Below, one piece after another: positions 56,583 to 64,000 of a DNA stretch of 64,000 bases. Every line of letters begins with the position of its first letter. Position 1 is the stretch's first letter. The notes under the pieces are model-generated. The model worked only from the letters and a program-made list of their open reading frames with translations. It had not been told where the DNA came from and did no database searches. Source of the stretch: Alphaproteobacteria bacterium (lineage in GTDB: Bacteria > Pseudomonadota > Alphaproteobacteria > UBA6615); NCBI GenBank assembly GCA_028279245.1, contig JANQOE010000003.1, positions 1-64,000 on the forward strand, given 5' to 3'. Position numbers and translations under genes: made by a program.

Positions 56583-58106
56583 TCAGTCGGCCCACTTGAT
56601 GCCGGGATGCATCCAATAGGTCATCGACGGGTGAACGGCGAAACCCTCCAACCCGGCCCGCGCCACGCTGACCTGGGAGCCATGGAATACCGGGATCAAG
56701 GGCGCGTCTTGGATGATGATGTCCTGGACCTCGTTGTAAATCACCGCGCGCTCTTCGGGGTCGAAGGTTTGCCGGCCCGCGGCCAACAAATCGTCGAGTT
56801 TGGGATTGGCATAGCCGCCAAGGTTAGAATCGCCGTCCGAGCTCAGCACAACTTCCGGGAAGTAGGACGGGTCGCCCGATGGCGCGACGCTCCAGGCTTG
56901 CAGGTGCAAGTCGGCGGAACCGTCGGCGATGGCGTCGTTGTTCGCGCCCCATTCACCGATGGAAACGCGCGCATCGACGCCGATGGCCAAAAGAAACGCC
57001 TGGATCAATTCGGCTGTCGGCGGCAGGGCGGCGCGGGAAGCATAGGTGACGATGTCGATCCGCAACGGCTCACCGTCGAGCATCCATTGGTCGCTGGTCT
57101 TCACCGCACCAGCCTCGGCAAGCAGCGCCTCGGCTTTGGCCGGGTCGTAGGCCGGTGCAGTGTTCGACGACCATGGCATCATGCCGGGGTAGATGGAGCC
57201 GGCCGCCACACCGCCAATGCCGGAAAGCGCCGCTTCGACAATGCTTTCACGGTCGACCGCAAGCGAAACGGCGCGACGAATGCGGGCATCGCTCAGCGGG
57301 CCGTGGGTAGCATCGATAGCGAGCCAGTAGAACTGGACCGTCGGCGCCGACAGCCCGAGCGCGCCGCTGTCGACAATGCGCTCGTAGTCGGTCTCCGGGT
57401 AGTTGATGACCAGATCCACATCGCCGGCCTCAAACGCCAGGGCGGCAGCCGCCGGGTCGGCAACCTTGACGACCCGAACCTCGGCCACGCCCGGCGCACC
57501 GTCGCGGTAATTGGGATTTGCTTCGACGCGATAAAGCTGCTCCGGGATGGCTTCGCGGAAGATGAACGGTCCGGTGCCGTTGATCGGAAACGCGTCCGAC
57601 GGCGGGCCGAGAACGACCACCCCCGGCTCCGTCAGAATCCAGGGGAACGCCGCGTCCGGCGCTTTGGTGTTGAATATGACGACCCTCTCGCCCTCGGCTG
57701 CCATGCTCTCGATACCCAGCAAGCTGGCATTGCGCGGATGGTGGAGTGGGCTTGTCTCATCGAGGATCGGCGCAATGCTGTCGATGACATGATCCGCGGT
57801 GACGGGCGTCCCGTCGTGAAAGCTCAGTCCATCGCGCAGGGTCAGAGTCCAGACCGTTGGCGCGGTTTGCTCGATCGCTTCGGCAAGGCGCGGGTAGAGT
57901 TCCATCTCCCGCGTCAGGCCCATCAGGGTTTCGGTGACGCCGGTCTGGTTCGACATCCAACCGTTGAACCGCTCGCGTGGATCGGGAACCTCGTTCACCG
58001 GCCCGGTCAGGTAGGCAATGGTGAGGCTGCCCTCTTGCGCCAATCCGGGCGAGGCGAGGCCAAGGAACAGTAGTGCCCCGCAAAGGGTTCTTTTAATGAG
58101 CTTCAT
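56583..58106 (-). CDS. NikA/CntA-like substrate-binding protein of an Opp-family ABC transporter
   Basis: The 507-residue periplasmic protein (SBP family 5) has a signal peptide (LIKRTLCGALLFLGLASPGL then AQ). It shows TETLMGLTREMELYPRLAEA, WTLTLRDGLSFHDGTPVTAD and a long C-terminal lobe ending IKWAD. The N-terminal pattern is like nickel/metallophore-binding NikA/CntA rather than peptide-binding DppA. A Zur-box-like site 220 bases upstream supports a zinc- or metal-chelate role. The start has GGAGAGAGA just upstream. Confidence 0.85.
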   Translation of the reverse strand: MKLIKRTLCGALLFLGLASPGLAQEGSLTIAYLTGPVNEVPDPRERFNGWMSNQTGVTETLMGLTREMELYPRLAEAIEQTAPTVWTLTLRDGLSFHDGTPVTADHVIDSIAPILDETSPLHHPRNASLLGIESMAAEGERVVIFNTKAPDAAFPWILTEPGVVVLGPPSDAFPINGTGPFIFREAIPEQLYRVEANPNYRDGAPGVAEVRVVKVADPAAAALAFEAGDVDLVINYPETDYERIVDSGALGLSAPTVQFYWLAIDATHGPLSDARIRRAVSLAVDRESIVEAALSGIGGVAAGSIYPGMMPWSSNTAPAYDPAKAEALLAEAGAVKTSDQWMLDGEPLRIDIVTYASRAALPPTAELIQAFLLAIGVDARVSIGEWGANNDAIADGSADLHLQAWSVAPSGDPSYFPEVVLSSDGDSNLGGYANPKLDDLLAAGRQTFDPEERAVIYNEVQDIIIQDAPLIPVFHGSQVSVARAGLEGFAVHPSMTYWMHPGIKWAD

Positions 58107-58327
58107 TCTCTCTCCGCTGTTTTTTTGACGGTCCTAAGCCGCACGCCGGGCCGTTCCACCTGTGGCAACACCCTCACTGGCCGGGGCGGCTTGCACCACC
58201 GGGTCTTCACCTCAGTACATCGTGGAAGGTTCACGCGGCGCCAACGCCCCAAGGGCCGTGCGACGCCTCGCCGACATAGCTCCGGGCACCCTGCTTGCGC
58301 AGCCTGCCCCCTCCCGAACACCATTCT
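58107..58327 (-). other. Long leader between the Zur-box-like site and the binding-protein gene
   Basis: About 220 bases lie between the palindrome and the start of the transporter operon on the minus strand. A 73-codon frame (58324 to 58103) begins four bases after the palindrome and overlaps the next start by ATGA. Its product is Arg- and Cys-rich and uses rare codons, so I regard it as non-coding. I see no known riboswitch class. It may be a structured leader. Confidence 0.3.
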
Positions 58328-58342
58328 TGTTATATTATAACA
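58328..58342. promoter_or_regulatory. Zur-box-like palindrome
   Basis: TGTTATATTATAACA is a perfect 7+1+7 palindrome matching the GTTATA-N-TATAAC core of proteobacterial Zur (zinc uptake regulator) sites. It is in an AT-rich island in GC-rich DNA, between the metal-type ABC operon (minus) and the Sel1 gene (plus, 211 bases away). The transporter is the more likely target. The remaining part of this gap (58343-58552) shows nothing else that I can support. Confidence 0.7.
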
Positions 58343-58552
58343 TTCGGGCAGGCAAGGCGGCGAACGCCCTGCCCGGGCAGTCACATCGGCCTGGGTGACG
58401 ACGGCTGGGTTGGCTAGCCCATCAGCGCCCCAAAACCCCAGGCATTCGCCCTGCATTGCCCCAATCTCCCAACGGAATATTAACGCCGAAAGCCTAGCGT
58501 TTTCGCCGAACCTAGGGCCATCGCGCGGGCCCCTTCGGGACAATGGCGAACC

Positions 58553-60739
58553 ATGGTTGAGCAGCTGCGGCGGCTTCTTCTCCCGGCTCTATTGTTAGCC
58601 GGCCTGACGGGTACGTCGGTCGCCCAAACGGCACCGAACGCGCACCCATGCCAGGACCAAAGTATCCCGCCCGAAGAAGCCATCGCCCACTGCCAGGACA
58701 TCGTCGCCGCCAATCCGGCCGACGCCACCGCCCAGTACCACCTCGCCGTCCTGCATCTGCGTGCCGGCCAGCCCGCCAAAGCCCGTGCTCTGTTTGTCCC
58801 GCTGGCCGAAGCCGGCATCGCCGCCGCCCAGCTCCACCTCGGCACCTTGCTGCAGGCGGAAGGCGAGGTCGGCCAGATCGAAGCCGCCGGATGGTTCTAC
58901 CAGGCCGCCACCCAGGGCGATCCGGAGGGTCAGTTCGTCATGGGCGACATCCACGCCGCCGGCATCGGCGTCGTGCAGGACGATGCGGTCGCCATCGCCT
59001 GGTTCGAGCTTGCCGCCGCACAGGAACATACCGACGCCATGTACCGCCTGGCCCTCGCCTACCGCGACGGCCGCGGCATCGACCCGGACCCCGCCGCCGC
59101 TACCGCCTGGCTGCTAAGCGCCGCCACCGCGGGCCACCCGCCGGCCATGGCGCTGCACGGCCATGCCCTAGCCACCAACCCAGACAACCCGCAACCGGCC
59201 GAGGGCGCCAAGTGGCTGCGGCAGGCCGCCGACGAAGGCGTGACCGATGCCAAGCTCTGGCTCGCCAGCATCTACCTGAACAACGGCGGCCCCCGGGACG
59301 AGGCCATCCAATTGCTGACCGAAGCGGCCACCGCCGGCCAGGCCGAAGCACAGACCTGGCTCGGCCTGCTGTTGGCCGAGACCGACCCGGAAGCGGCGAT
59401 CCCCTGGCTCGAACGCGCCGCCAACGCCGGCGACGCCGAAGCCGCCTTCCGCCGCGCCGCCTTGGCAATTGTCGCCAACGACCCGGCCACCGCCCGCCGC
59501 TGGAGCGAAGCCGCCGTTGCGCAGGACCATAGCCCGGCGATGCTGTTGCTCGGCCGTCTCCTCGCCGCTTCTCCCGAAGAAGCGGACCAGCAAGATGCCG
59601 TCACCGTGCTACGCCGCGCGCTGCAACAAGGCGAAGCCGACGCCGGCCCGCTGCTCGCCAGTCTCGACACAGTGCACGCTGCCCGCACCGGCGACACCGC
59701 GGCGCAATATGCCTTGGCAAAAGACTCCACCCGCAACGCCGCCGACCGCCGTGACTGGTTGCGTACCGCGGCGTCCGGCGGCCACATCCCGGCGCAATTG
59801 CAACTGGCAGCCCTGCTGCGCACCGCCGGCGATACCGACGCCGCGATCCGCTGGCTGACCGCCGCCGCTGAACAGGACAGTGTCGACGCGCAACGCCGCC
59901 TCGGCGATATCTACAGCGACGCCACGTCAGCACCCACCGACCAACGCCTAGCGAAGCAATGGTTCGCCCGCGCCGCCATCAATGGTGACACCGAATCCGG
60001 TTATCACCTGAGCCGTTCGTACTACGACGGCGAAACCGCCGGCATTGCCGCTGAGAATGCGCGAAAGTGGCTGATCGCCGCAGCGGAAGCCGGCAACATC
60101 GAAGCACAATCCCTGCTCGGCCATTTGCATCGCGACGGCCGCGAAGTACCGGCGGATCAACAAGCCGCCGCGCGCTGGTTGTCACGCGCGGCCGAAGGCG
60201 GCGACGCCGCGGCGCAATTTGCCTTGGCCGACATGGCACGCGCCGGCGAAGCGCGCATCGCGGTCCCCGTCGTCGATCTGCTGCGCACCGCCGCCGCCCA
60301 AGGTCACCTCGACGCCCAATACGAACTCGGCCGCGCGCTGGAAGACGGCGACCTGCTGCCACCCGACGACACCGCCGCCGCCAACTGGTACATCAACGCC
60401 GCCAACGAAGGCCACGCTGAGGCTCAATACCGCCTCGCCCGGCTGTACGGCGAAGGCCGCGGTGTGGGGCAGGATTTCGATGCGGCGCTCCGCTGGTTCA
60501 CCGCCGCCGCGGACCAAGGCCTTGCCCCCGCCGCCACCGACATCGGTGTGCTGTATCAACTCGGCTGGGGCGTCCCGCGCAATCTGGACACCGCCCGCCA
60601 CTGGTACGAAAAGGCCGCCGCGAAGGGTGACTCCCGCGCGCTGCGCAACCTGGCCAACCTGAACCCGGCCCGGCCCAGCGCCCCGGCCACATTGTCGATC
60701 CTACCCGCCGAAGGCGCCCGCCCCGGCAGCCGCTGGTAG
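58553..60739 (+). CDS. Secreted Sel1-like repeat protein
   Basis: The 728-residue protein starts with a signal peptide (LLLPALLLAGLTGTSVAQ). It then consists almost wholly of Sel1/TPR-like helical repeats of about 36 residues, at least a dozen, such as AQYRLARLYGEGRGVGQDFD and ALRWFTAAADQGLAPA. Such repeats mediate protein contacts in the periplasm, often in envelope or signalling assemblies. It is divergent from the Zur-box region and ends adjacent to the convergent TetR gene. The specific partner is unknown. Confidence 0.88.
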   Translation: MVEQLRRLLLPALLLAGLTGTSVAQTAPNAHPCQDQSIPPEEAIAHCQDIVAANPADATAQYHLAVLHLRAGQPAKARALFVPLAEAGIAAAQLHLGTLLQAEGEVGQIEAAGWFYQAATQGDPEGQFVMGDIHAAGIGVVQDDAVAIAWFELAAAQEHTDAMYRLALAYRDGRGIDPDPAAATAWLLSAATAGHPPAMALHGHALATNPDNPQPAEGAKWLRQAADEGVTDAKLWLASIYLNNGGPRDEAIQLLTEAATAGQAEAQTWLGLLLAETDPEAAIPWLERAANAGDAEAAFRRAALAIVANDPATARRWSEAAVAQDHSPAMLLLGRLLAASPEEADQQDAVTVLRRALQQGEADAGPLLASLDTVHAARTGDTAAQYALAKDSTRNAADRRDWLRTAASGGHIPAQLQLAALLRTAGDTDAAIRWLTAAAEQDSVDAQRRLGDIYSDATSAPTDQRLAKQWFARAAINGDTESGYHLSRSYYDGETAGIAAENARKWLIAAAEAGNIEAQSLLGHLHRDGREVPADQQAAARWLSRAAEGGDAAAQFALADMARAGEARIAVPVVDLLRTAAAQGHLDAQYELGRALEDGDLLPPDDTAAANWYINAANEGHAEAQYRLARLYGEGRGVGQDFDAALRWFTAAADQGLAPAATDIGVLYQLGWGVPRNLDTARHWYEKAAAKGDSRALRNLANLNPARPSAPATLSILPAEGARPGSRW

Positions 60740-61324
60740 TCAGGCCGCGACGGGCCTGGCAAATTCCGTTTCGACAAAACGCCGCAGGCCCACCGCACCA
60801 CCAGCGTCATGGCCCGAGCGGCCCATGACGATCAGCCCCTGCGCCCCCGCATAGAGGAAGCGTGCCAAGTCGCGCAAGTTACGCCGCCCCGGCAACTGAC
60901 CGGCCGCGCTGGCGCGTTTCAGTGCGCCATGCAGCGCTTTCTCATGGCGCACGTGATAGACTTGGACCCGCGCGCCGACATCCACATCGACCGCCGCCAG
61001 TTCCAGCGTCGCTTGCTGCATCAAACAGCCATTGGCGCGGCACGCCTCTTCCAACTGCTCGAAGTAGCGGACCACCGCCGCCAATCCGTCGGTAGCGTCC
61101 TCAAGCGGCCGCACCAGTTGCGTGAATTGCTGATCGCGATACCGGTCCAGCGCTTTCAGATACAGCGCCCGCTTGTCACCGAACGTGTCATAGAGGCTGA
61201 ACCGGTTGACGCCCATCCGGTCCACCAGGTCCTGCACCGAGGTCGCGCCATAGCCTTTTTCCCAGAACAGCAGCATCGCCTTGTCCAGGACGACGTCGGG
61301 ATCGAACGCCTTCGGCCTCGCCAT
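60740..61324 (-). CDS. TetR/AcrR-family transcriptional regulator
   Basis: The 194-residue protein has the N-terminal DNA-binding domain: MARPKAFDPDVVLDKAMLLF, then GYGATSVQDLVDRMGVNRFS and LYDTFGDKRALYLKALDRYR. A ligand-binding C-terminal domain contains VVRYFEQLEEACRANGCLMQ and a cysteine. This subgroup (AcrR/NemR/YxaF-like) usually controls reductase or efflux genes. No divergent target gene is adjacent, so its regulon is unknown. Its stop touches the stop of the Sel1 gene. Confidence 0.9.
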   Translation of the reverse strand: MARPKAFDPDVVLDKAMLLFWEKGYGATSVQDLVDRMGVNRFSLYDTFGDKRALYLKALDRYRDQQFTQLVRPLEDATDGLAAVVRYFEQLEEACRANGCLMQQATLELAAVDVDVGARVQVYHVRHEKALHGALKRASAAGQLPGRRNLRDLARFLYAGAQGLIVMGRSGHDAGGAVGLRRFVETEFARPVAA

Positions 61325-61379
61325 AATCCCGCTGCACTAGAGGCTCGACTCGCCGAGCGTCAATCGGCAGCCCCGCCCT

Positions 61380-61586
61380 TCAGTCCCCCTCCAGCGCCTG
61401 CTGCCCCAGCCTCACCAGGCGCCGGTCGAGTTCCTTATGCAGCCGGTTTCGGCGGAACGGTGAAAGCTTGGCCCAAGCGCGGATCTCATCGGCCGTCCTG
61501 CCGCAGCCCAGGCACCAACCGGACTCCGGGTCGAGACGACAGACGTCGATGCACGGCGACAATGCGCGCTTGCCACGACGTTTCAA
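61380..61586 (-). CDS. DUF1289 protein
   Basis: The short cysteine-rich protein has the DUF1289 signature LSPCIDVCRLDPESGWCLGC followed by GRTADEIRAWAKLSPFRRNR, with four conserved cysteines. They could hold a metal or iron-sulfur centre, but this is unproven. The track start at 61715 lies within the WD40 gene. A TTG at 61584-61586 with GAGGG six bases upstream gives 68 residues, a usual family size. No ATG is available in frame after the upstream stop. Confidence 0.8.
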   Translation of the reverse strand: MKRRGKRALSPCIDVCRLDPESGWCLGCGRTADEIRAWAKLSPFRRNRLHKELDRRLVRLGQQALEGD

Positions 61587-61620
61587 GAGGAACCCTCGCC
61601 AACCGTTCCACTGTTCGCGC

Positions 61621-62676
61621 TCACGATGGCGCCCGCCAGTCGGAAAGGCGCAGTCGGGCGACAAAGCCACCCTCGGTACCAACGGCAAGGTGCTGTCCAT
61701 CCGCCGACCAGGCAAGCGCGGTCACAGCCCCCTCGCCCGGTCGTTTGATCAGCACCGGCTGCGGGCGGTCGATCTCCACCAGGATGGCCGCGCCGTCCTC
61801 GTAGCCGGCGGCGATCACCTCATGTTTGGGGTGCGCCGCCACCACCGTCACCACCGCCCCGAACCCCCAGCCGAGATCAAGCGGCGCTTTGCCCATCGGG
61901 CCACCCTTCCCGTGGAACGGCCAACAGACAACTTCCCTGGCGCCGCTCGTCGCCAGGTATCGCCCCTTCGGCAACCAGCTCATCGACTTGACCTTCGCGG
62001 GATAGCCGGACATCCGCATGTCGGCGCTGTCGGCAATACGCCACCCATGCAGCTCATTCTCCTGCATGGCGGACACCAGATACTTCCCGTCCGGGCTCCA
62101 CGTCAGATTGAGGTGCGAGCCTGCCCATTGCAGCCGTTTCGGTTCCTGGCTTCCCGCCTTCGCCCACCACAGACTGACGCCGCCATAGTGCGCGGTCGCG
62201 AGCCGCCGTCCCTTCGGGTCGAACGCCAGTCCACCGGCTGTGTTAGCATGATCGAACGTCGCAACCGCCGAACCATCTTGCGCGAACAGGCGGACCGTCT
62301 TGCCAAACACCGCGGCGGACAGCCCAGACGCCCCGCTGACCGCAATTGGCTCCACCCACTTTCCGGCAACGGCTGCAACCTCGGTGGTCGCGCCGTCCGC
62401 ATCGGTGCTGACCAGCCGCCCATCGTCACCGCCGGTTAGCACGCCCTGCCCCCGCACATCGGCGGCCAGCGAGAGACAAGCCCCGTCATGCACCGAAACG
62501 AAGGACGGCGCATCCGTGTTTTCGCCGCCAATGAACGCGACCCGGCCGTCCCCGAGTGCGGCCGCCAGCAGTCCGTCGCCCAAAAAAGCCGCGCCAACGA
62601 CGTACGCGTCTAGCCCCCAGTCTGTGCCGATGCGCTCATGCAGTGATCTCTTGTCCGGTTCAGCGGACAGACTCAT
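61621..62676 (-). CDS. WD40-repeat protein linked to a COG0523 GTPase
   Basis: The 351-residue cytoplasmic protein contains about seven WD40-like blades, for example [20 protein letters not shown] and [20 protein letters not shown], which form a beta-propeller. It overlaps the COG0523 GTPase gene by ATGA, so the two should act together. I recall this pair as recurrent in alphaproteobacteria, in zinc-limitation contexts. It may be a scaffold or client for metal insertion; no enzymatic motif is seen. Confidence 0.85.
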   Translation of the reverse strand: MSLSAEPDKRSLHERIGTDWGLDAYVVGAAFLGDGLLAAALGDGRVAFIGGENTDAPSFVSVHDGACLSLAADVRGQGVLTGGDDGRLVSTDADGATTEVAAVAGKWVEPIAVSGASGLSAAVFGKTVRLFAQDGSAVATFDHANTAGGLAFDPKGRRLATAHYGGVSLWWAKAGSQEPKRLQWAGSHLNLTWSPDGKYLVSAMQENELHGWRIADSADMRMSGYPAKVKSMSWLPKGRYLATSGAREVVCWPFHGKGGPMGKAPLDLGWGFGAVVTVVAAHPKHEVIAAGYEDGAAILVEIDRPQPVLIKRPGEGAVTALAWSADGQHLAVGTEGGFVARLRLSDWRAPS

Positions 62677-63629
62677 GCGATACAGGCGTCAAACTGCTGG
62701 CGCAGTGCGGCCTCATCGATGTTTCTGCCGATAAAGACCAAGCGGCTCTCGCGGCTCTCTTCCGGGTCCCACCGTCTAGTGAAACTGCCTTCTAACAGCA
62801 TATGGACCGCCTGGACGACGAACTGGTTGTCCTTTCCGGCGATCGACACGATCCCTTTGGTGCGCAGCAGGTCTTGGCCACGCTCGGCCAGCAGGCGCTG
62901 CAACCATCCTGTGAACCGGCCGCCGTCCAACGGCTGATCGGTGCGCAGGCAGACGCTCGTCACCGCATCGTCATGTTCATGGTCGTCTTCCGAAAGAAAG
63001 TCGGGCTCGATTGCCAGGATGCGGTCAAGGTCGAACGCGCGGCGCCCCAGTACCGAGTCAAGTCCCACCTCGCAACGTTCCGTATGATGGATCACCGCCG
63101 TCGGATTGATAGACCGGATCCGCTTTTCCACCTGCGCCAATTCATCAGTCGTCACCAGATCCGTCTTGTTGAGCAGCAGCACGTCGGCAAAGGCAATCTG
63201 TTCCAGCGCCTCATGGCTGTCGTCCAGCCTTTGCACGACATGGCGGGCGTCGACCACCGTCACGATTGAATCGAGCCAGGTCCGCCGCCGCACATCGTCG
63301 TCGACGAAGAAGGTCTGGGCGACCGGCGCCGGGTCGGCCAGACCCGTGGTTTCGATCAGGATGCCGTCGAAGGCCCCCTGCCGCTTCATCAAACCGCCAA
63401 GGATGCGGATCAGGTCGCCGCGCACCGTGCAGCAGATGCAACCGTTGTTCATTTCGAACACTTCCTCGTCGGCATCGACCACCAGATCGTTGTCGATGCC
63501 GATTTCGCCGAATTCATTGACGACCACGGCGTATTTCTTGCCGTGTTGCTCAGTCAGGATGCGGTTCAGCAGGGTCGTCTTGCCGGCGCCGAGATAGCCC
63601 GTCAGGACGGTCACAGGGATCTGATTCAT
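62673..63629 (-). CDS. COG0523 (CobW/ZigA/YjiA-type) G3E GTPase metallochaperone
   Basis: The 318-residue protein begins [20 protein letters not shown] with the P-loop. It shows the metal-binding CxCC in [19 protein letters not shown], the [16 protein letters not shown] motif and the NKTD base-recognition site in [20 protein letters not shown]. The C-terminal CobW domain has [21 protein letters not shown] histidine/acidic stretch (SEDDHEHDD) lies near residue 210 and may bind zinc. The track start (63821) is upstream of the ATG at 63629, which has GAGAGGAC before it. Confidence 0.92.
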   Translation of the reverse strand: MNQIPVTVLTGYLGAGKTTLLNRILTEQHGKKYAVVVNEFGEIGIDNDLVVDADEEVFEMNNGCICCTVRGDLIRILGGLMKRQGAFDGILIETTGLADPAPVAQTFFVDDDVRRRTWLDSIVTVVDARHVVQRLDDSHEALEQIAFADVLLLNKTDLVTTDELAQVEKRIRSINPTAVIHHTERCEVGLDSVLGRRAFDLDRILAIEPDFLSEDDHEHDDAVTSVCLRTDQPLDGGRFTGWLQRLLAERGQDLLRTKGIVSIAGKDNQFVVQAVHMLLEGSFTRRWDPEESRESRLVFIGRNIDEAALRQQFDACIA

Positions 63630-63687
63630 GCGTGTCCTCTCTTGTGGGTTTGCATTGCCTCCCGAGGGATGCGCCGGTACATGAGCA

Positions 63688-63906
63688 TCATTGCTGCTCG
63701 CGCTCGGCCTGTTCGAACCAGGCAATGACCTGCGCCAAATGAGCCTCACCCCAGGTCGCGATGAACTTCTGCGTTCCGTGGTCGGCGGGGTCGCGAAGCG
63801 CTGCCAGGCGTTGCTCGACATAGGCCTGGGTCAGCGGGATGCCGCATAGCGCGGTGATACAGTGCTTCCAATCATCGTAGGTCTTCAGCGACATCAACAC
63901 ACTCAC
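63688..63906 (-). CDS. Small protein of unknown function
   Basis: The 72-residue protein reads [20 protein letters not shown], then [20 protein letters not shown] and [20 protein letters not shown]. It looks helical and soluble, with no clear motif. The GTG at 63904-63906 overlaps the stop of the gene before it (GTGA); the ATG at 63894 is an alternative start. It lies 58 bases upstream of the COG0523 GTPase gene on the same strand, suggesting a shared operon. Confidence 0.65.
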   Translation of the reverse strand: MSVLMSLKTYDDWKHCITALCGIPLTQAYVEQRLAALRDPADHGTQKFIATWGEAHLAQVIAWFEQAEREQQ

Positions 63907-64000
63907 TCTGCTGCTTCGGTAAGCTGCGACTTGTCGTGACCCTGAACTTCACCCAGTGAAGCTCTGTCGCGAGATGTGGGGCGAAGCGCCTCGGCTTCGA
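63903..64000 (-). CDS. C-terminal end of an unidentified protein (cut by window edge)
   Basis: The reverse strand encodes an in-frame tail ending [14 protein letters not shown] before TGA at 63903-63905. It overlaps the start of the following small gene by four bases (GTGA). Only about 31 codons are in the window, so the family cannot be named. It is probably the first or an earlier gene of the COG0523 operon. Confidence 0.5.
   Translation of the reverse strand, partial: EAEALRPTSRDRASLGEVQGHDKSQLTEAAE

Noticed and set aside
58119-58330. Cobalamin or other known riboswitch in the metal-type operon leader
   Set aside because: I compared the minus-strand leader with the conserved boxes of cobalamin riboswitches and found no match. 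No other class was recognised.
58103-58543. 147-codon minus-strand ORF over the Zur-box region
   Set aside because: It reads through the palindrome and has Arg/Cys-rich composition and rare codons unlike neighbouring genes. Only the part after the palindrome is considered, with low weight.

Overview
The window looks like a chromosomal stretch of a high-GC alphaproteobacterium, most likely in or near Rhodospirillales. This rests on several features: separate (unfused) petA, petB and petC, a three-part pntAA/pntAB/pntB transhydrogenase, a GapR (DUF2312) protein, DUF1244, DUF6111 and DUF1289 proteins, a fused IorAB-type indolepyruvate oxidoreductase, and an FrcBCA-type sugar transporter. Coding density is very high, with many ATGA or GTGA overlaps between genes. 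I see no rRNA, tRNA, CRISPR array, insertion sequence or prophage. The genus is not determinable by reading.

Layout. 1-7.7 kb (minus strand): molybdopterin genes (moaE partial, moaD, moeA), pgsA, uvrC, an AT-rich gap with two DnaA-box-like sites, a degenerate cation-exchanger-like membrane protein, and uvrB. 7.8-15.8 kb: an aspartate aminotransferase-type enzyme, an EF-G-like GTPase whose start codon lies in an inverted repeat, dps behind a 33-bp perfect palindrome, pyruvate kinase (minus), a coupled N-formylglutamate amidohydrolase/GCS2-type ligase pair, DUF1244 and gapR. 15.8-21.8 kb (minus): the large fused IorAB protein, a BON lipoprotein and an acyl-CoA synthetase. 21.9-28.9 kb (plus): pepF, an ABC1/UbiB-type kinase, a TlpA-like thioredoxin and the proton-pumping transhydrogenase. 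29-33.9 kb (minus): rpsU with an odd start region, an orphan DppBC-type permease pair and the bc1 complex. 34-36.6 kb (plus): trmL, hemF and two tandem secreted paralogues.

36.6-47.5 kb holds two divergent, tightly coupled units. One is DUF1285-NUDIX-DUF6111-cca (minus). The other is MoxR-DUF58-DUF4159-amidotransferase-like protein, followed by an M48 protease and a secreted protein (plus). 47.5-51.75 kb is an frcBCA-type sugar importer divergent from a LacI-family regulator. Two near-identical operators lie between them, and one covers the regulator's TTG start. 52-53.4 kb has a DUF6641 protein and a glutathionyl-hydroquinone-reductase-type GST. 53.4-58.3 kb is a five-gene NikABCDE/Cnt-sized transporter preceded by a perfect Zur-box-like palindrome. 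58.5-64 kb has a Sel1-repeat protein, a TetR regulator and a DUF1289/WD40/COG0523-GTPase cluster.

The strongest unusual signals are the Zur-type site and odd ATPases of the Nik/Cnt-like operon, the paired LacI-type operators, the palindrome at dps, the start regions of rpsU and the EF-G-like gene, and the exchanger-like protein that has lost its ion-binding residues. All functional calls come from reading motifs and gene context. No database search was run.
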